Shown in pieces: positions 63,689-64,000 of a stretch of 64,000 nucleotides of DNA. The stretch covers positions 2,034,823 to 2,098,822 of the forward strand of contig NZ_CP085327.1 in assembly GCF_020614375.1 (NCBI RefSeq), in the 5' to 3' direction. A model generated the notes under the pieces. The model was not told where the DNA came from and did not search any database. It saw nothing but the letters and a program-made list of their open reading frames with translations. The stretch is from Haladaptatus salinisoli (GTDB taxonomy: Archaea; Halobacteriota; Halobacteria; Halobacteriales; Haladaptataceae). Position 1 is the first letter of the stretch, and every line of letters begins with the position of its first letter. The translations under genes and the position numbers were made by a program.

Positions 63689-64000
63689 TCACATCGCGTC
63701 TTCGAGCGCCGCCCGAAGCGGGGTGACGTCCCACTGCTCGTCGTAGCGCTCCCCGTTGATGAAGAACGTCGGCGTCCCCACAACTCCGCTCTGAGCGCCG
63801 GAGACGAGATCGTCGCGGACCCGGTTGCGGTGGGTGTGCATCGCGAGTTCGTCGTTGAACTGGGTGCGGTCGAGGTCGAGGTCCGCGGCGAAATCCTGGA
63901 GGTCCGTTTCCGTTATTTCGCTCGGATGCTCGAAGAGCATGTCGTGCATCTCCCAAAACTTCCCCTGTTCCGCCGCCGCTTCCGCCGCTTCCGCCGCCCG
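63689..64000 (-). CDS. DsbA-like thioredoxin-fold protein, 5' end outside window
   Basis: The last 103 residues of a protein running off the right edge. AAEQGKFWEMHDMLFEHPSEI and VVGTPTFFINGERYDE, with the cis-Pro in TPTFF, identify a DsbA/thioredoxin-type oxidoreductase. The N-terminal CxxC is not in the window. The visible upstream end is Ala/Glu-rich (AAEAAEAAAEQ). Confidence 0.82.
   Translation of the reverse strand, partial: RAAEAAEAAAEQGKFWEMHDMLFEHPSEITETDLQDFAADLDLDRTQFNDELAMHTHRNRVRDDLVSGAQSGVVGTPTFFINGERYDEQWDVTPLRAALEDAM

Overview
The window is from the chromosome of a haloarchaeon (class Halobacteria). The evidence is GC-rich coding sequence with acidic proteins, archaeal TATA boxes about 25-30 nt ahead of many ATGs (leaderless genes), Tat-type signal peptides, haloarchaeal small-protein families, and archaeal markers such as RadA, NMD3, Taw2 and a LysW-type arginine pathway. 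I could not settle the genus. No rRNA gene, convincing tRNA gene, CRISPR array or insertion sequence was seen.

Layout. 0-13 kb: small membrane protein, GH43 glycosidase, metY-metX (methionine), HtrA protease facing an Hsp20 chaperone, serB and serA (serine), an MFS permease, a short GlpA-like oxidoreductase and thrC (threonine). 13-15 kb: a Tat-exported peptidoglycan amidase and a CapA-like phosphoesterase. 15-24 kb: the full arginine pathway on the minus strand, argG-argH then argW-argX-argC-argB-argD-argE-argF. It includes the 54-residue carrier ArgW/LysW, and most junctions overlap by 1-8 nt. 24-26.5 kb: a divergent region rich in inverted repeats, a lipoprotein, and an AT-richer FkbM methyltransferase that looks acquired. 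26.5-38.5 kb: 2H phosphoesterase, XPD/DinG-type helicase, several enzyme-like proteins with damaged active-site motifs, acyl-CoA dehydrogenase, a frameshifted MOSC gene, a DCC protein, a Tat lipoprotein and an aldo/keto reductase without a stop codon at the expected place. 38.5-47 kb: cupin, ferredoxin with an iron-box-like upstream motif, a leaderless micro-ORF coupled to a small gene, PHP phosphoesterase, small DUF proteins and an 803-residue secreted nuclease. 47-64 kb: pseudo site-2 protease, antiporter with C-terminal cytosolic regions, second Fe-S helicase, taw2-nmd3, epimerase, htpX-pspAB, radA, a frameshifted AI-2E transporter, sufU, MFS exporter, zinc-finger regulator, HD phosphohydrolase and a DsbA-like gene cut by the window end.

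Genes that work together: the arginine block; metY/metX/thrC and serA/serB in amino-acid synthesis; htrA/hsp20 and htpX/pspAB in envelope and protein quality control. The most unusual points are: (1) a TATA box, leaderless 15-codon ORF and GTGA-coupled gene at 40.0 kb; (2) fold-back elements upstream of serA and between argG and the lipoprotein gene; (3) a bacterial-type cell-wall amidase; (4) four enzyme-like proteins that lack key catalytic residues; (5) three genes each disrupted by a single base (MOSC, aldo/keto reductase, AI-2E transporter), from recent decay or assembly error.
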